From Durusdinium trenchii (Eukaryota > Sar > Dinophyceae > Suessiales > Symbiodiniaceae): DNA of 64,000 nt. The stretch's first letter is position 1; the number at the start of each line of letters is the position of its first letter. Below the pieces are notes generated by a model, which ran no database searches, was not told the DNA's origin, and saw only the letters and a program-made list of their open reading frames with translations. Shown in pieces: positions 13,718 to 25,800 of this stretch. Location of the stretch: the NCBI GenBank assembly GCA_963970005.1, contig CAXAMN010021113.1:101831-165830 (forward strand), read 5' to 3'. A program made the position numbers and the translations under genes.

Positions 13718-14031
13718 CTTCTTGCTACTAGTAGCATCATGTTTCATGCATTTGTTTCATGTCTGTCAACAGGCCCCACGATGATCCTGGAGTCCAAACT
13801 TTCCTTCTCTCGCACAAGCTGGGATGTTTGGATGACACATTCATGGAGTCATTTTTCCATACAAGTTTTGCTTCCCGAAGAAGCACTTGAAGCAGCACCT
13901 GGAATGATGCGTGGGATTCTTCACTGGAGGAACAAAAGGGGCCCTTCGCAACCTGAAAGACCACGCACTGGAGGCTCCTGGTGTGTTATTTCCCAGATAC
14001 TCCATGGTACTGACACATATGAATCTCTTCC

Positions 14032-14066
14032 TCTCTCTCTCTCTCTTGTATATATATACATATAAA

Positions 14067-14098
<32 letters not shown>

Positions 14099-14106
14099 GT
14101 ATATAC
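14032..14106. repeat. Compound dinucleotide microsatellite (CT, AC, AT)
   Basis: Runs of CT, then ATAT, then ACACAC, then ATATAT in about 75 bp. It has no coding meaning. It lies just upstream of the family A foldback at 14141. Confidence 0.95.
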
Positions 14107-14140
14107 ATGATGACCCCAACAATCCATGTATATGCATGTA

Positions 14141-14235
14141 CCAGCAGTCACAAAGGAGTGCTTAATGGAGGTTAGGGGTGCCCAGAACATCCACTCACTG
14201 GATGGGACCAAACACCACCCCGACGTGACTCCTGG
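14141..14235. repeat. Foldback (MITE-like) element, family A, copy 2
   Basis: Starts CCAGCAGTCACAAAGGAGTG and ends with the inverted form, 'cgtgactcctgg'. The interior matches the family ('atggaggttaggggtgcccagaacatccactca'-like, with small changes). About 95 bp, non-coding. Confidence 0.85.
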
Positions 14236-14869
14236 TAGGGTTGATTTATTTCCGTGGTCACTGTGTACCTCTCTTCCGCTCCCGTCCTCCACGCGGTCAG
14301 CACGCGCGGCTGGCTTTGCCAGGAAATGCGCACACCCCGAGCCACCCCTTCGCTCGACTGGTGGCTGCCTTGGGGGTCTCCCCATCGGAGTCGATGTTGA
14401 CATGATGGCAGTGGGTCAAACCCTCCTAGCAGCAAGAACGCTACTAGGTGGAGGCCATCGCAAGTAGGTTGGAGGCCATCGCTACTAACAAGACGCTATG
14501 AACATAATAGCTTTCAGACGCTATGCTCGGTGGTCCCCCACCAAACCCACTGCGTACCTGGCATTGACCCCTCTATTTGCAAGAGGACATGATTGCTGAA
14601 GCAAGGCCTTACGAGCTAGCCGGGCAGGGAGCGGTTGCGGTCGGAGAAATTCCAGCCATTTGCGGTTGATCTCAGGTGTTTCTTTTCTTCCGCTTCGGTA
14701 GGGTTTCTCCGCGAGTCGAGTCTTTGTTCTTTTGGAAGGGTGGATTTCATTTGCTCGCCGGTCTCACCCCCGCAGCCAAACCACGGTCGACCCTCTTTGC
14801 TGGATCAGCCAGAAAGGATCCCGAATAATCCAGGGATCATTCAATGCCCAGATGGTGGAGGGTTCTTTT

Positions 14870-14972
14870 ACACTATGACTCACTAACATGGAAGTGGAAA
14901 ACTGCCTTTTGGAAGACTACTTTCCTTTACAAACAGGGGGTTTTCCACTTCCATGTTAGTGAGTCGGAGTGT
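14870..14972. repeat. Foldback (MITE-like) element, family C, best copy
   Basis: A 103-bp element with near-perfect ~32-bp inverted ends. The left arm is 14870-14901 (key motif 'actaacatggaagtggaaaa') and the right arm is 14941-14972 ('ttttccacttccatgttagt'). It would fold into one long hairpin with a ~39-nt loop. Diverged copies are at 10632-10738 and about 28065-28150, and half-copies near 58595. Non-coding. Confidence 0.9.
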
Positions 14973-16837
14973 AACATCTTTTCACCATCCTTAGAGAGAT
15001 GAAGAGGTCAATTCCCTTCAAAGGTGTCGTGAAAGACGCTCAAAAAGCTGTGTGGGTGAGGAGAAAACTTGACCATTTCTGCGGACCAAGTGGTTTGGGT
15101 ATCTTTCAGAATCCCCATGAGCTCAGGAGAAACTTCCATCGAAGCTTCTGCCGAGCTTCGTAAGGTGGTGTAGCTCTGTAGCTCCAGCCTCTCCGGTGTC
15201 TCCCTCACGGAGCCTCTCGGGCTTTTGGGGCCAGTCACTTCGACGTATCGCGCATCCACTTCTTCGACGTCGCAAGAAACCGCATTTTGCGATCCCTATA
15301 TCGCGGACAGTCAAAGCGGCGAGCACAGCGGAGGCGGTGCCGTGCGATCCCTACAAAAAGGAGGTGAAGTCTGCACCCGATTTTCTCCCAGACTAGCACA
15401 ACTGATCAGCATCTGTGCCAGTGTTATGGAGTGTCTATAGCTATGGGACCCGAAATCTTCCAGGGCTTGGGGGTTCTCAGCAAATCCCTATAGGTTCCAA
15501 GAGAGTTGGACCGTCCTTGTTCGTCCATTCCACCAGAATACTCCAGTCCGGTCTTAGGTCCTAGCTTCAGGTCTCCCAAAAACCGGACCGGGAGTCGGGT
15601 GAAAGGAGTCGTCAAAGTCGGTCGATTCACGCGGTGCGTTGCAGTTGCCATGACGGGCTCAAGCGGGTGAAGACCCCCGCCCGAGCCCCCAAAAAAACCG
15701 CAGGCGCCCACGGACCGCCGTGATGACCGCCACAGCGGAGCGGATTTGGACGGTGCACGTGAAGGGTGAGTCCCAGAAATCTAGGAGATTCTGACAGCAT
15801 CCAAAGGCTTCTAGAAAGAGGCGGCTTCTCAAGCAGAACGCTTCGAATGTCCAGTCTTTCGTTCCACCTCCATCGGTCTCTGGGAACGCCCATCGCGTCC
15901 CCAGACGGCAGACTCGCGGAATACATCGCGGGGTGAAAGCGAGGAAGGAGAGGAAGACCCAAGTTCGGATCGTCCCGGCCCCTTTTTGGGAGGAACCAGA
16001 AGCTACTAGTAGCTGGAAGCTGCTAGGTGGAGGCCATCGCTATTCGGTTGGAGGCCGCTACTAGGAGCAAGGACGCTACTATCATATGGTCTTGATTCTT
16101 GGAGCCAAAGAATTGCTATTCGTCTTCTTCCTGTTTTTCTTCGGACCAACTGTTCCTTTCTTCTCACTGCCCTGCGGAGTTCACACGGCCCTGCGGAGTT
16201 CACACGGCCGTGGTTGTTTATTGTTTTTTTGGCGCGGTCGTGGGCGCGATGACATGCAGGCGCCGAAGCCATGGAAGACAATGCCACCCTCCTCGAGGTG
16301 GGCGGCAGGGTAGGTGTTGTGATTTTTTCTTGGGGAGGTGCTCTGTAGACATGCTAGCTACCAACCCACTGGAGAATTTCTTTTTGACCCTGCTCGTATG
16401 ATAGGGCAAGATGTTTTTGGCCGGGTAGGATCTCCCATGGCATCTGGGTTCGGGAGACGCTCCGGCTCCATATCTTCAGAAGGGAACGACTCCCCCCTGG
16501 GCCCCGAAACCCCGAAGCAACACAGCTAGCGAGTTGTTGGACCCCAAGCGAAGCTATACACAAACATACCAACAAATCAATGCCATGTTCAGACCAGCAC
16601 AAGCACCACTTGGGGATGGATCGTGTTCCACCTGGCAGATGGGTCGTTCATTTCCCAGGGGTGCTCCAGGTACTCCGTGTGTTCGTCGAACTGGTTCACC
16701 GGGTAGGTGAACCGGTCCGGTCAGGTGGCGACGTCCGTCAGTCCCTCCAGACGCGTAAGCGAAGTAAGCGAAGTACGTGGTTTTCACCAAAGCGATGTCA
16801 TAGGATTTCTCTGGTTCAAGCACATGAACATGTCATC
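14973..16837. other. Non-genic DNA, no feature recognised
   Basis: No gene is supported. About 16001-16081 is a CTACTAG-type tract. A perfect 20-bp direct duplication, 'ccctgcggagttcacacggc', occurs near 16170-16208. I looked here for the missing N-terminal exon(s) of the exchanger gene and found none that I could defend. Confidence 0.55.
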
Positions 16838-16985
16838 ATCAGCATCATCATCATCATCAGCATCAGCATCATCATCATCATCATCATCATAATCTAATAT
16901 AATATAATATAATATAATACACTACAATATAATATAATATAATATAATATAATATAATATAATATATATATGATTATATATGTAT
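16838..16985. repeat. CAT and ATAAT microsatellites
   Basis: (CAT)n with CAG interruptions is followed by about 90 bp of 'aatataat' pentanucleotide repeat and an AT-rich tail. Non-coding. Confidence 0.95.
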
Positions 16986-17796
16986 ATCTCTATCTATCTA
17001 GTTATATACATATGATTCAATCCTATCTTTAATTTCCATAATATCATTGTTTGTGTGTGCTTGAACTGGTTCTCTCTTCCTCAGGAGGCTCGTATTTGCG
17101 AGCCCGGGGGGGAGCGGTCAGTTGCTGCCCCTGGGTGGCGACTGGGAGATCGAGCTCAATCCGAGAGACACTTGGCACCGGTGTTTGGAGGGGACCGCCG
17201 GTGGAACCACCCGGTGTTCCACCGGTTTGGTTGGGGCGAAACAAATGAGAGAGAACAGCAGGTCGTCTTGGTCTTGTTTTGAGACCTAAGAACACGCCGA
17301 AGTAAGCAGGCGTGTAAGCAGTTTTCAGAAGAGGTGCTGTTTTTGTGGGGATGCTTGAGTCATTGAGGTCTCCCGAATGTCTTGAGAATGTCTTGGAGAC
17401 TTGGGCCATCCTGAGTCACCTGTACCAGGTCCTACACATGCACCTATATGTTGTCCAACTCGATGATCCCCATACGAATGGTCTTGGTTTCTAAGGATCA
17501 GCATGCTGGGTGGCAGGGGATGCCAATATTCTCCAGGGGCAGATGAGCTCTTCTCTGTCAACAAGTGTCAGCCATACGAGCAGGGCGAACTCCATTTCTA
17601 TCACAAGGGTCTACCGCCCGCCTTGCAAGGGGGGGCCTCGGTTTTTTTGTCACGAAAGCTAGCTGTAGCTAGCTGGAGTCTGTCTTGCTTTAGCAAGGAG
17701 GGTGGGAGCCCAGGACCTGAGTGCTATTACCTGATATATCAGGACTACACCCCCCCCCCCTCGCGGGGTTCAACTCCACCCTTCTCCTCCTCGGTA

Positions 17797-18050
17797 CCTG
17801 CTGCTGCTGCTGCTGCTTGGTCGCTGCTGCTGCTGGCATCTCATCCTCTCATCTGCACCTGGCTCTTGGCTGCTTGCTGGTAGCTGCTGTTTGCTGCTTG
17901 CATGCTTGGTGCTGCTGGATGCTCTTGGCTGCTTGCTGGTTGCTGCTGCTTGCTGCTTGCATGCTTGCTGCTGCTGGGTGCTGGCTGCCTGCTGCTTGTT
18001 GTCTGCTCCGTTTTGCTGCTGTTGCTGTTTGGGGTTGTTGGCTGCTGTCG
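17797..18050. repeat. Diverged TGCTGC / GCTTGCTGGT minisatellite
   Basis: A looser precursor-like version of the 18570 array. GCTGCT runs alternate with 'gcttgctggttgctgct' and 'ttgcatgctt'. The Cys/Leu-rich (+) and Gln-rich (-) frames here are repeat translations, not proteins. Confidence 0.8.
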
Positions 18051-18569
18051 GTGCTGAAGAAAGCCTATTCGTTAGAATTGAGAGTAGTTGCATTCCCTCT
18101 GAGTCGTGAAGCGATGCTAATTTCATTATATCCTTAAGAAGCTTGTACAGGCATGTACCCACCCCACAACCCCCAAGAGTACAAATCAGAATGCACTATC
18201 CGCTATCCATGCAGATCAAAAGATGATACTTACTACACACATGAATGACAGAACCCAGTACGATGTTTGAACGGGCTGTTTGCTTCACTCATGGTAGTCC
18301 GCGTTCCATGTTCGAGCGACAGGGAGCATGCACAAGCGTTGCCACGGAGTCTGAGGTCGCTGACACATGTTCGCATGCAACCCCTAGATGTCAATCATGC
18401 ACACCGCTGCTGGCTGCAGCGTCAGCATTTATTTGTGGAAAAAACAGATATATCAGATATATCTGTCTTTCCACGTCGCCCTTCTACAATGACTCAGGCA
18501 GCACCTATATGTGTTGTTGTTCGAGACCAATCTTGGGGCACGAAAGACTCTAAGGAAAGCTCACTCTTT

Positions 18570-19044
18570 CCCTGCTGCTGCTGCTTGGTAGCTGGTGGTG
18601 CTGCTTGGTAGCTGCTGCTGCTGCTGCTGCTTGGTAGCTGCTGCTGCTGCTTGGTAGCTGCTGCTGCTGCTGCTGCTTGGTGGCTGCTGCTGATGCTGCT
18701 GCTGCTTGGTAGCTGCTGCTTAGTAGCTGCTGCTGCTGCTGCTGCTGCTGCCGCTGCTGCTGCTGCTGCTGCTTGGTAGCTGCTGCTGATGCTGCTGCTG
18801 CTGCTTGGTGGCTGATGCTGCTGCTGCTGCTTGGTAGCTGCTGCTGCTGCTGCTTGGTGGCTGCTGCTGCTGCTGCTGCTCTTGGTAGCTGCTGCTGATG
18901 CTGCTGCTGCTTGGTAGCTGCTGCTGCTGCTGCTACTGCTGCTGCTGCTTCTCTGCTACTGCTGCTGCTGCTGCTTGCTTGGTAGCTGATGCTGCTGTTG
19001 CTTGGTAGCTGCTGCTGCTGCTGCTGCTTGGTAGCTGCTCCTGC

Positions 19045-19080
<36 letters not shown>

Positions 19081-19174
19081 GGTAGCTGCTGTTGATGCTG
19101 CTGCTGCTTGGTAGCTGCTGCTGCTGCTGCTGCTGCTGCTTGGTAGCTGCTGCCGATGCTGCTGCTGCTTGGTA

Positions 19175-19208
<34 letters not shown>

Positions 19209-19330
19209 GGTAGCTGATGCTGCTGGTGCTTGGTAGCTGCTGCTGCTGCTTGGTAGCTGCTGCTGCTTGGTAGCTGCTGCCGCTGTTGCTTGGTAGCTGT
19301 TGCTGCTGCTGCTGCTGCTGCTGCTTGGTA

Positions 19331-19361
<31 letters not shown>

Positions 19362-19476
19362 GGTAGCTGCTGCTGCTGCTGCTTGGTAGCTGCTGCTGGT
19401 GCTGCTGCTTGCTAGCTACTCCTGCTGCTGCTTCTGCTGCTGCTTGGTAGCTTCTGCTTGCTGCCGCTGCCGCTGC
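18570..19476. repeat. 0.9-kb TGCTGC(n)-TTGGTAGC minisatellite array
   Basis: More than 30 units of variable length, each a TGCTGC run closed by 'TTGGTAGC' (occasionally 'TTGGTGGC'). Internal variants such as 'gatgctgct' and 'gccgct' show old, partly homogenised expansion. It ends about 330 bp before the first readable exchanger exon, so it lies in the 5' part of that gene or in an upstream intron. It contains many stop codons on + ('tag'), so it is not a translated polyglutamine tract in that frame. Confidence 0.95.
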
Positions 19477-19802
19477 TGGTTACAGTTATTGTTGTTGTGG
19501 CTGTTGCTGCTGCTGCTGCGGTTGCTGGGGTGCTTGTGTGTTGCCATGTGTTGGCTGTGTTGGGGTCGTATTGGGGGGGGGCGCTGTTGGCACTCTCCTT
19601 TTCCCTTGGCCATGGCATGTTGGGATTCCCGGCCAGGCTTTTGCTGCCTAAAGAGCCCCAGCGTTGTTTCTTTGCCTAGCTTTCGCCACCCCTCTGGGCC
19701 ACAAGTTAAACTAGATGGTTTTTTGTTGTTCCGGGATGTGTGCATGTGTTTTTGACGTGGCACGTGTTTTCGGTGTGGCGGCCGAACGCGCGATGGTGTG
19801 AG

Positions 19803-19859
19803 GTGCGGATGGTGCTCTACTTCATGGGATTAATATATAGCTTCATGGGCGTCAGTATA
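19803..19859 (+). CDS. NCX exon: first readable membrane helix
   Basis: 57 nt after an AG|G acceptor. It reads VRMVLYFMGLIYSFMGVSI, a hydrophobic helix matching the 'LYF.GL.Y.F.GV.I' segment found just before 'VAD.FM' in NCX proteins. It ends at a GT donor and joins in frame 0 to the exon at 20673, completing GVSI|VAD. The preceding exon (extracellular N-terminus and signal region) was not found. Confidence 0.85.
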
Positions 19860-22800
19860 GTGCCTTGGGCAGTCGAAGTGCAGGGCAAAGACGTTACATG
19901 GCAACTTTTCGAAACGGTCATGGTGGTTTTGGCGATGGACAGGAACGGTGAATCGCTTGCGATTTTCAGCGGATTCTTGATGCCACCTCCAATAGCAGAT
20001 GCCTCACATAGTGGGTTTCCATGGTATTCCAAGGAGAATTGCTTGAACCGATGAACGGAAGTTTTCTATTTTTCCCCCCAGCAACCATCAGATTCTACTG
20101 GAAGACATCCCCTTTCCCTGAAGATGTTTACAGTGGATGGGGCAAGTATCTCAAGTTTTGCAAAAGATATTCTGCCCTCACTTGCCAGCTGCTTTTCTGT
20201 CAGCAGGTCCATTTGGGCCACAGCACATTTCCTGACCCTAATTAAGCTTGTGTTTGTGAAGAGTTATATCTTCAGCAAGAGTCGGAGTCGGACGGAGGGC
20301 ATGTGCCCCAAATCCCCAAAACCATTCGAATCAAGATTTCGATGGACCATTCAGACCGAATGGATGGACCCATTTCTGGATGATTCTTTGGGCTTGGATT
20401 GAGTGTGGACCATCCATTAGTGCTTCAGGTCACCTGCGGGCGCTCCCCTCACGGAACGAGCTCCTTCCTCACGAGCTCTGACCACCGGTGCCAACGTCTC
20501 TTCGTTCGGTTTCCCCGCACGAAAGACCACCCATGGATGTTCAGCAGGGTCACCTAGGCACTTCGAAATCAAATCCAATGATTTGACCCCCCCAGGGCGT
20601 GCGCGTTTGGGCGGTAGAACACACCCTCCCTCCTCTTTTGTTCGCAGCGGCTTGCAGCGACCGGCTCGCGAGGTGGCTGATTTGTTCATGTCAGCCATCG
20701 AGCGTGTCACCAGCGTGCAGCGCTGCGTGCAGATCGGGACCTCAAAGAGGTGAGCCGAAAGAAGAGGGGAAGTGGTTTCGGGATCATCGAGCCGGTACGG
20801 GATCGGGACGGGTGCTTTTGCGTGGACGGGGCGTGGACGGGGCGTCCGGTGATACAAAGAAGTTGGGGGGTTCAGGCCAGTTGAAACATGTTTAAACTGC
20901 TATCTACAGATGTGGCATTTTCAGCTGCTGAGTTGCAAAACGCAGAGAATACGGCAGAGAAGGTCGAACTTCTGCCTCTGGTGAACCGATTCACTGGGCC
21001 AGGATCGATTCCTCGGGGACACGTTGGGGTGGCCGGCGAGTGGCACATGGGGATGGAGTGGTTCGTCGCCCCCCCCGCCCTGGTCGATTCCAATGGACCA
21101 CTGAAAAGCACTGGATTGAGGAACATGGTCGAAACCACGGATGAATTGTCAGGGTCCCTGTAAGTCAAACATGTATTTCTACCAGTCCAAGGACCATGTA
21201 AAACCTGCTACTCGTCGAGTGCCTGCTTTTGCATGTTCTCAGACCCAGTGAGAGGGCTGAGTTGCGCTGTCGACCTGTATGGAAATTGGGGCATCGACCT
21301 AGAAACAAACCGACCTTCACAAGGTCCGCTTTGAGAGGCGTTGCACTTCACTTGGACTTCACACCTGTATGTTTGGAACTGAAGAGTGATATTACCAGAG
21401 CCCCTAAGGCCTCTAACGGTGGTCAAAGGACACCCCAAGAAAAACCTCTAAGGGGCCTCTCATTCGACACCCCCCCTACGGGCCCCTGGAAAAAGAGTCT
21501 ATATTATAGTTAGTGTTTCGCTCTAGTCCTTTGGGTCATCACGTCCTTTCTGTTGACGACGGGTGTGAGCGGAAGTTCCCGAGCCGAGCACGTGCGGACC
21601 TTCATCCCATGGGGCCGTCCGGATTTGGGGACCCCCAGATGGGGCGAAAAGAATGCCCATGCAACAAGAATGCCCATCGCATGGCCGTGGACATGCGTCG
21701 CGGTTCGCGTCACGTCACGGCCGGCCACAGGTTTCGCACAGCACCAGTGCCGCGGCTAGAAATGCGGCTGGAGAATGGGTGGTGGAGAAGTTGTTGTGTG
21801 AGTCCTCTTGGACGAGAGCAGAGGGTTGGGAAAGGCCCTAGGTTTCAATGGGGTGACCTGGTTTCAGTCGGTGCTGGACAAAAAACTGATATACGAGTAA
21901 CTCTAGCTCTAGATCTCCCAAAGATGGGGTCTTTCAAGGTCCGGAACACGGTCCACCGATGTTTAAGGCCGTCCGGTCTGCTTCGGCCGCAGTTCGGCCG
22001 CTGATCGTGGGCAGGGACTCTTCACGGTCTTCATGGTCTTCATGTCTAGAGGCCCCGAACTTTCGCCCCGCGCGGAGTATAATAGACAGGTCGATGTCCG
22101 AACTGAAACCCCAAGGGGGGTCAGGATTCGCAGACGCTCCCGTGAAAATAGCCCTTTTCCTGGTCCCTCAAAACCGGATTGGTGAGAAACCCCAGACCCT
22201 CCGGATTCGGGTCCAGGGTCGCATTTGGGCACCCACTTATTCTAAAGAATCCGGACCCGAAGCATTTGGAACGTGTCTTTTTCTTCGGGACCCCTTGCTA
22301 TGGAGGTCGGCTCCGCTTGTAACATCCCAAGCAGTGTCTAGGCGTTTGTTCTTTTGTTTTGTAAGTTATGGATTTGTTCAACCGAAAGGAAGCATCATTT
22401 ACCAGGACCAACCTGTCTGGGTGTCTTGGCTCGACCACCCAGCTCACTACTATCCGGCTGTTCAGACAGGACACCCAGACAGGATGGTCCAGGTGTGTCG
22501 ATCCAGGTGGCTAATATTCAGTTCAGACAGCCGGAAGTGTGCCGTACTGGTCCAAAGACCCAGTAAATCCAACTTCATTGAGTGTTTTAAGTATGACCAA
22601 CTCCAGGAGAAATGAGATCTTTCAGCTGCAGGGGTGTTTCTTCCACATCTCGAATCTAGTGTTTTTTTCCAGCTTTCGCCCATTAATGAGCCCATCTTAT
22701 TGCTTATTGCGGTGCCGATCGCTAAGAGTCTGCTAAGGCGCAACGATTGTTACTAAGAAGCTTCAAAGACCTAAAAAAGCATCTTGTTATGGCCTCCACC

Positions 22801-25800
22801 CTGGTAGCGATGGCCTCCAACCTAGTAGCTTCTTGTTACTAGCAGCGATCAAAGATCATAGGAAGAATCGTTATATACTAGAAAGGTTTTGCATGTCATG
22901 TCCCGGGATCGCGGTCGCTGTTGTGAATTCCGTGGTATGAATCAACATACTTGGCCTCTCATGAATCAATGGCCGGTGCTCGGAAGGGGAGAACACCCTA
23001 GATTGGGTCAGCTAGGGGATCCCAAATAGTCCTTGCAAGGCTGGAGAACTAGTTTCAACGACAGCTCACTTGGCTGTGATCAGACTCTGGGGCAAGAAGC
23101 TGATCCCACAGTGGACAGAGCACAAGTGTTTTGGTGACAACTTGCTGTGTCGCCCATTAGTAAGCAGGTGACTGATTCTGGTTGCTGAAGGTAGTTTTTT
23201 TTTTCATTTTGCTTCTAGCAACAAGGTATACAGCCAACCAACAGAACTTGAATGAACCAGCAGCCACATGAGGACCAGCCTGTGGTTCTCGTCCTGCCCT
23301 CAGATGTCCGGACCTTCCTGGCCACGACCGACTTCTGAGGTTTGGAATGAGACAGTGGCAACCTTGACTTTGATGGCGCTTGGGTCGCTGGGGTGCGGAA
23401 ACAGGGGACGAGGGCACGGAACGGGCAGCGCGTCGCAGGGTGGGCCAAGAAGCGCCGTTTCTGCGCGTCGTCGCGTGGTTCGAGTGTCGGGTGCACGTGG
23501 TTTCGCCCTCCTTGGACCCCCCCCCCAGAAGTTTGGGGTTCAACCCCAAAGAGGAGTCCCAACAACCAATCCAGGTCACCCTTGAAAGGTCACTGCTTCG
23601 ACCCTCCAAAACGGATCCCCAAACATCGGGAGGATCCGGTACGAACGTTGCTTGAGACGACCCGTTTCCTGTCCAACCGGGGCACCGTGTCGCAGGGGTC
23701 GAAAGGGCCCCCTCACCGAGACGACCGAGACGATGCACCGCACAGCGACCTTCGGAGTTCAGGTGGAGTTCAGGGGGAATGAGGCCAGGAGCATGGCAGA
23801 TGTAGGGGGTCGAAGTCCGAGGTGTGTGAAATGGTGATAGTATACCAGCACCCGACTGGACTCAGGTCTCCGAAATGGAGGGTTGGGAAAGGCCCAAAAA
23901 GAGTTTTCAATTGGTGACCTGTTGGAGGTGCTGGTATATAATATCATATATATACAGACTTATACAGATATACAATTATACACACACTTCTGAATCGGCT
24001 TAGCTGCTATACATGGGCCCTTACCAAGTGAACTTTCAGGGGAACGAACATTTTTTGAGGATATCACGAGCACCTTTTGGAGCATGGTGCCCGGCAGGGC
24101 CTGAAAATAGCAGACTCCTGATCCAAGGTCGATGATTCTTCCGGCTGATTCCATACACCTGGACGTCTTCCTTGGTTTTTGGTAAGTGCACTTGGGACCC
24201 TTGCCACCAGTTTGCGCCAGTTCCCTTGTCGCTCTTGTTCCGCTCTTTTTCTTCACCGATCGGTCCATCTGTCCCTGGGCCCTCCTAGGTCCTCAGCGCC
24301 GGAGATCATGCTTTCCCTCAACGACATCGTCAAGCGGACCTTCGTGCAGGGAAAGTTGGGAGCTTCCACCATTGCCACCTGGGCAGCAGGCGACCGCAAG
24401 GTCGTGCATGCGACCGCTCGGGTGGTGGTGGTGGTGGTGGTGGTGGTGGTCGAGCGCAAGGTCCCGGTTCGGGGTCGCAAGGGTGGGGCGGTCGACATCT
24501 CTGGTTGAAAAAGGCCTCCCCAAAGTGTCTTGATGGCACCAGATGCATTGCTTTCAGTTCCACGTTCCACTGTCTAGTGTTTTGCCCTATAGGGATCCAC
24601 ATGCCACATACCTTCTCAGAAGGTGTTTGGACCTCCAAGCATTCTCAACAATGTCTCCACTTGCCCTCTCAGAGGACCAATCCCTTTTTGCTTCCAGATA
24701 GCTTTCGGACCCCCCCAGCATCCTCAAGGTTTGCAGGGCGCTCCTGCCCCGTAGAGGGGCCGGATTGACCTTGAGGTGGGGTCTGCAGCCTTCAATCTTT
24801 TCGTCATTGTGGCGGTGTGTATCAACACGATCCCCGCAGGCACGGGACAGACGACGCGTCAGCACGTGGAACAGCTGAGTTGACGCGACACATGTGAGCT
24901 GAGTGGACGATACGCACGCTGAGTTCTCGCAGTCGAACCACTGGGGAGAAGTCGGCGTTGGTCGTGCAGCTCAGGAACATGATGGGGTGTAGAACTCTAG
25001 CAGACAGAGGCTGAGGGTTGACAGCCGTACTAATCATTTGCAGTTCTGTTTTGTAGTTTTACTTTGATGGTTGAATTCATTATATAAAACATTTCTATAT
25101 TGCCTCCCGACAAGGAGCCCCGATTAAAGTGTTGTTCACATGATAACTTTTTGGAGTCCTAGTGGTCCTAATGGGGACGGAAGTGAGAGAAACCGGCAAA
25201 CAAGAGGACTTTGGGGTTCCCGTATATTTTGTGACAGCGCTTGGAATAAGGGCCATCTCTTGCTGGAAACTTCTCGACTTTTCACGTCTTTGCAGTGGAT
25301 TTGGATCCTCTCACGACACACCGGTCGCTGCCAACAAACTCGGTCCGAACTCACTGTGCCCACACCTGCACATCAGTCCCCCACCAGTTCAAGTGTTTGA
25401 ACATCGGTTGCGTGGTTCGTAAGCCGCCTGTTGCAGCCCGGCAGCTCATGCGCGAACGCGGGACCATGCGGAAGCCTCCCTGTAACGGACGACTCGATGG
25501 ACGACGTCTCGTCCACCTCACCGGCCACCGGACCGACGTGTTCGGGCCGATTGGTCCACTTCTGCGTCGGTGGCGCCGGCGCTAAGCCTTCCGGCAGCCT
25601 TGGATGTACAACTCGAGACGCTTGGAGGAATGACTTGCAGCTTTTCGGCCCCCACTGCGAGCACGAACCGAAGATGTGAGGAGCAGGTTGCAAGAGCCCC
25701 GAAAGCAGCTGCTAAGCCTTCCGGCAACTGGAGAACCATCTCTGCTTCAACGTCGAAAGACAGCATACACCTTGGCCTACCCTACCTCCAATAGGAACAA

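Noticed and set aside
16838..17040. AT-rich tract as a possible replication origin or promoter
   Set aside because: It is a plain ATAAT microsatellite. Nothing else supports an origin, and dinoflagellate promoters lack a reliable sequence signature.
17797..19476. Poly-Gln or Cys/Leu-rich proteins over the CTG arrays
   Set aside because: They are translations of simple repeats, with stops at each TAG in the TTGGTAGC unit on +.
24421..24450. Poly-Val / poly-His coding run after the SSAPE exon
   Set aside because: It is a GGT microsatellite directly beyond a GC donor. NCX homology stops at the donor and resumes at 24776.
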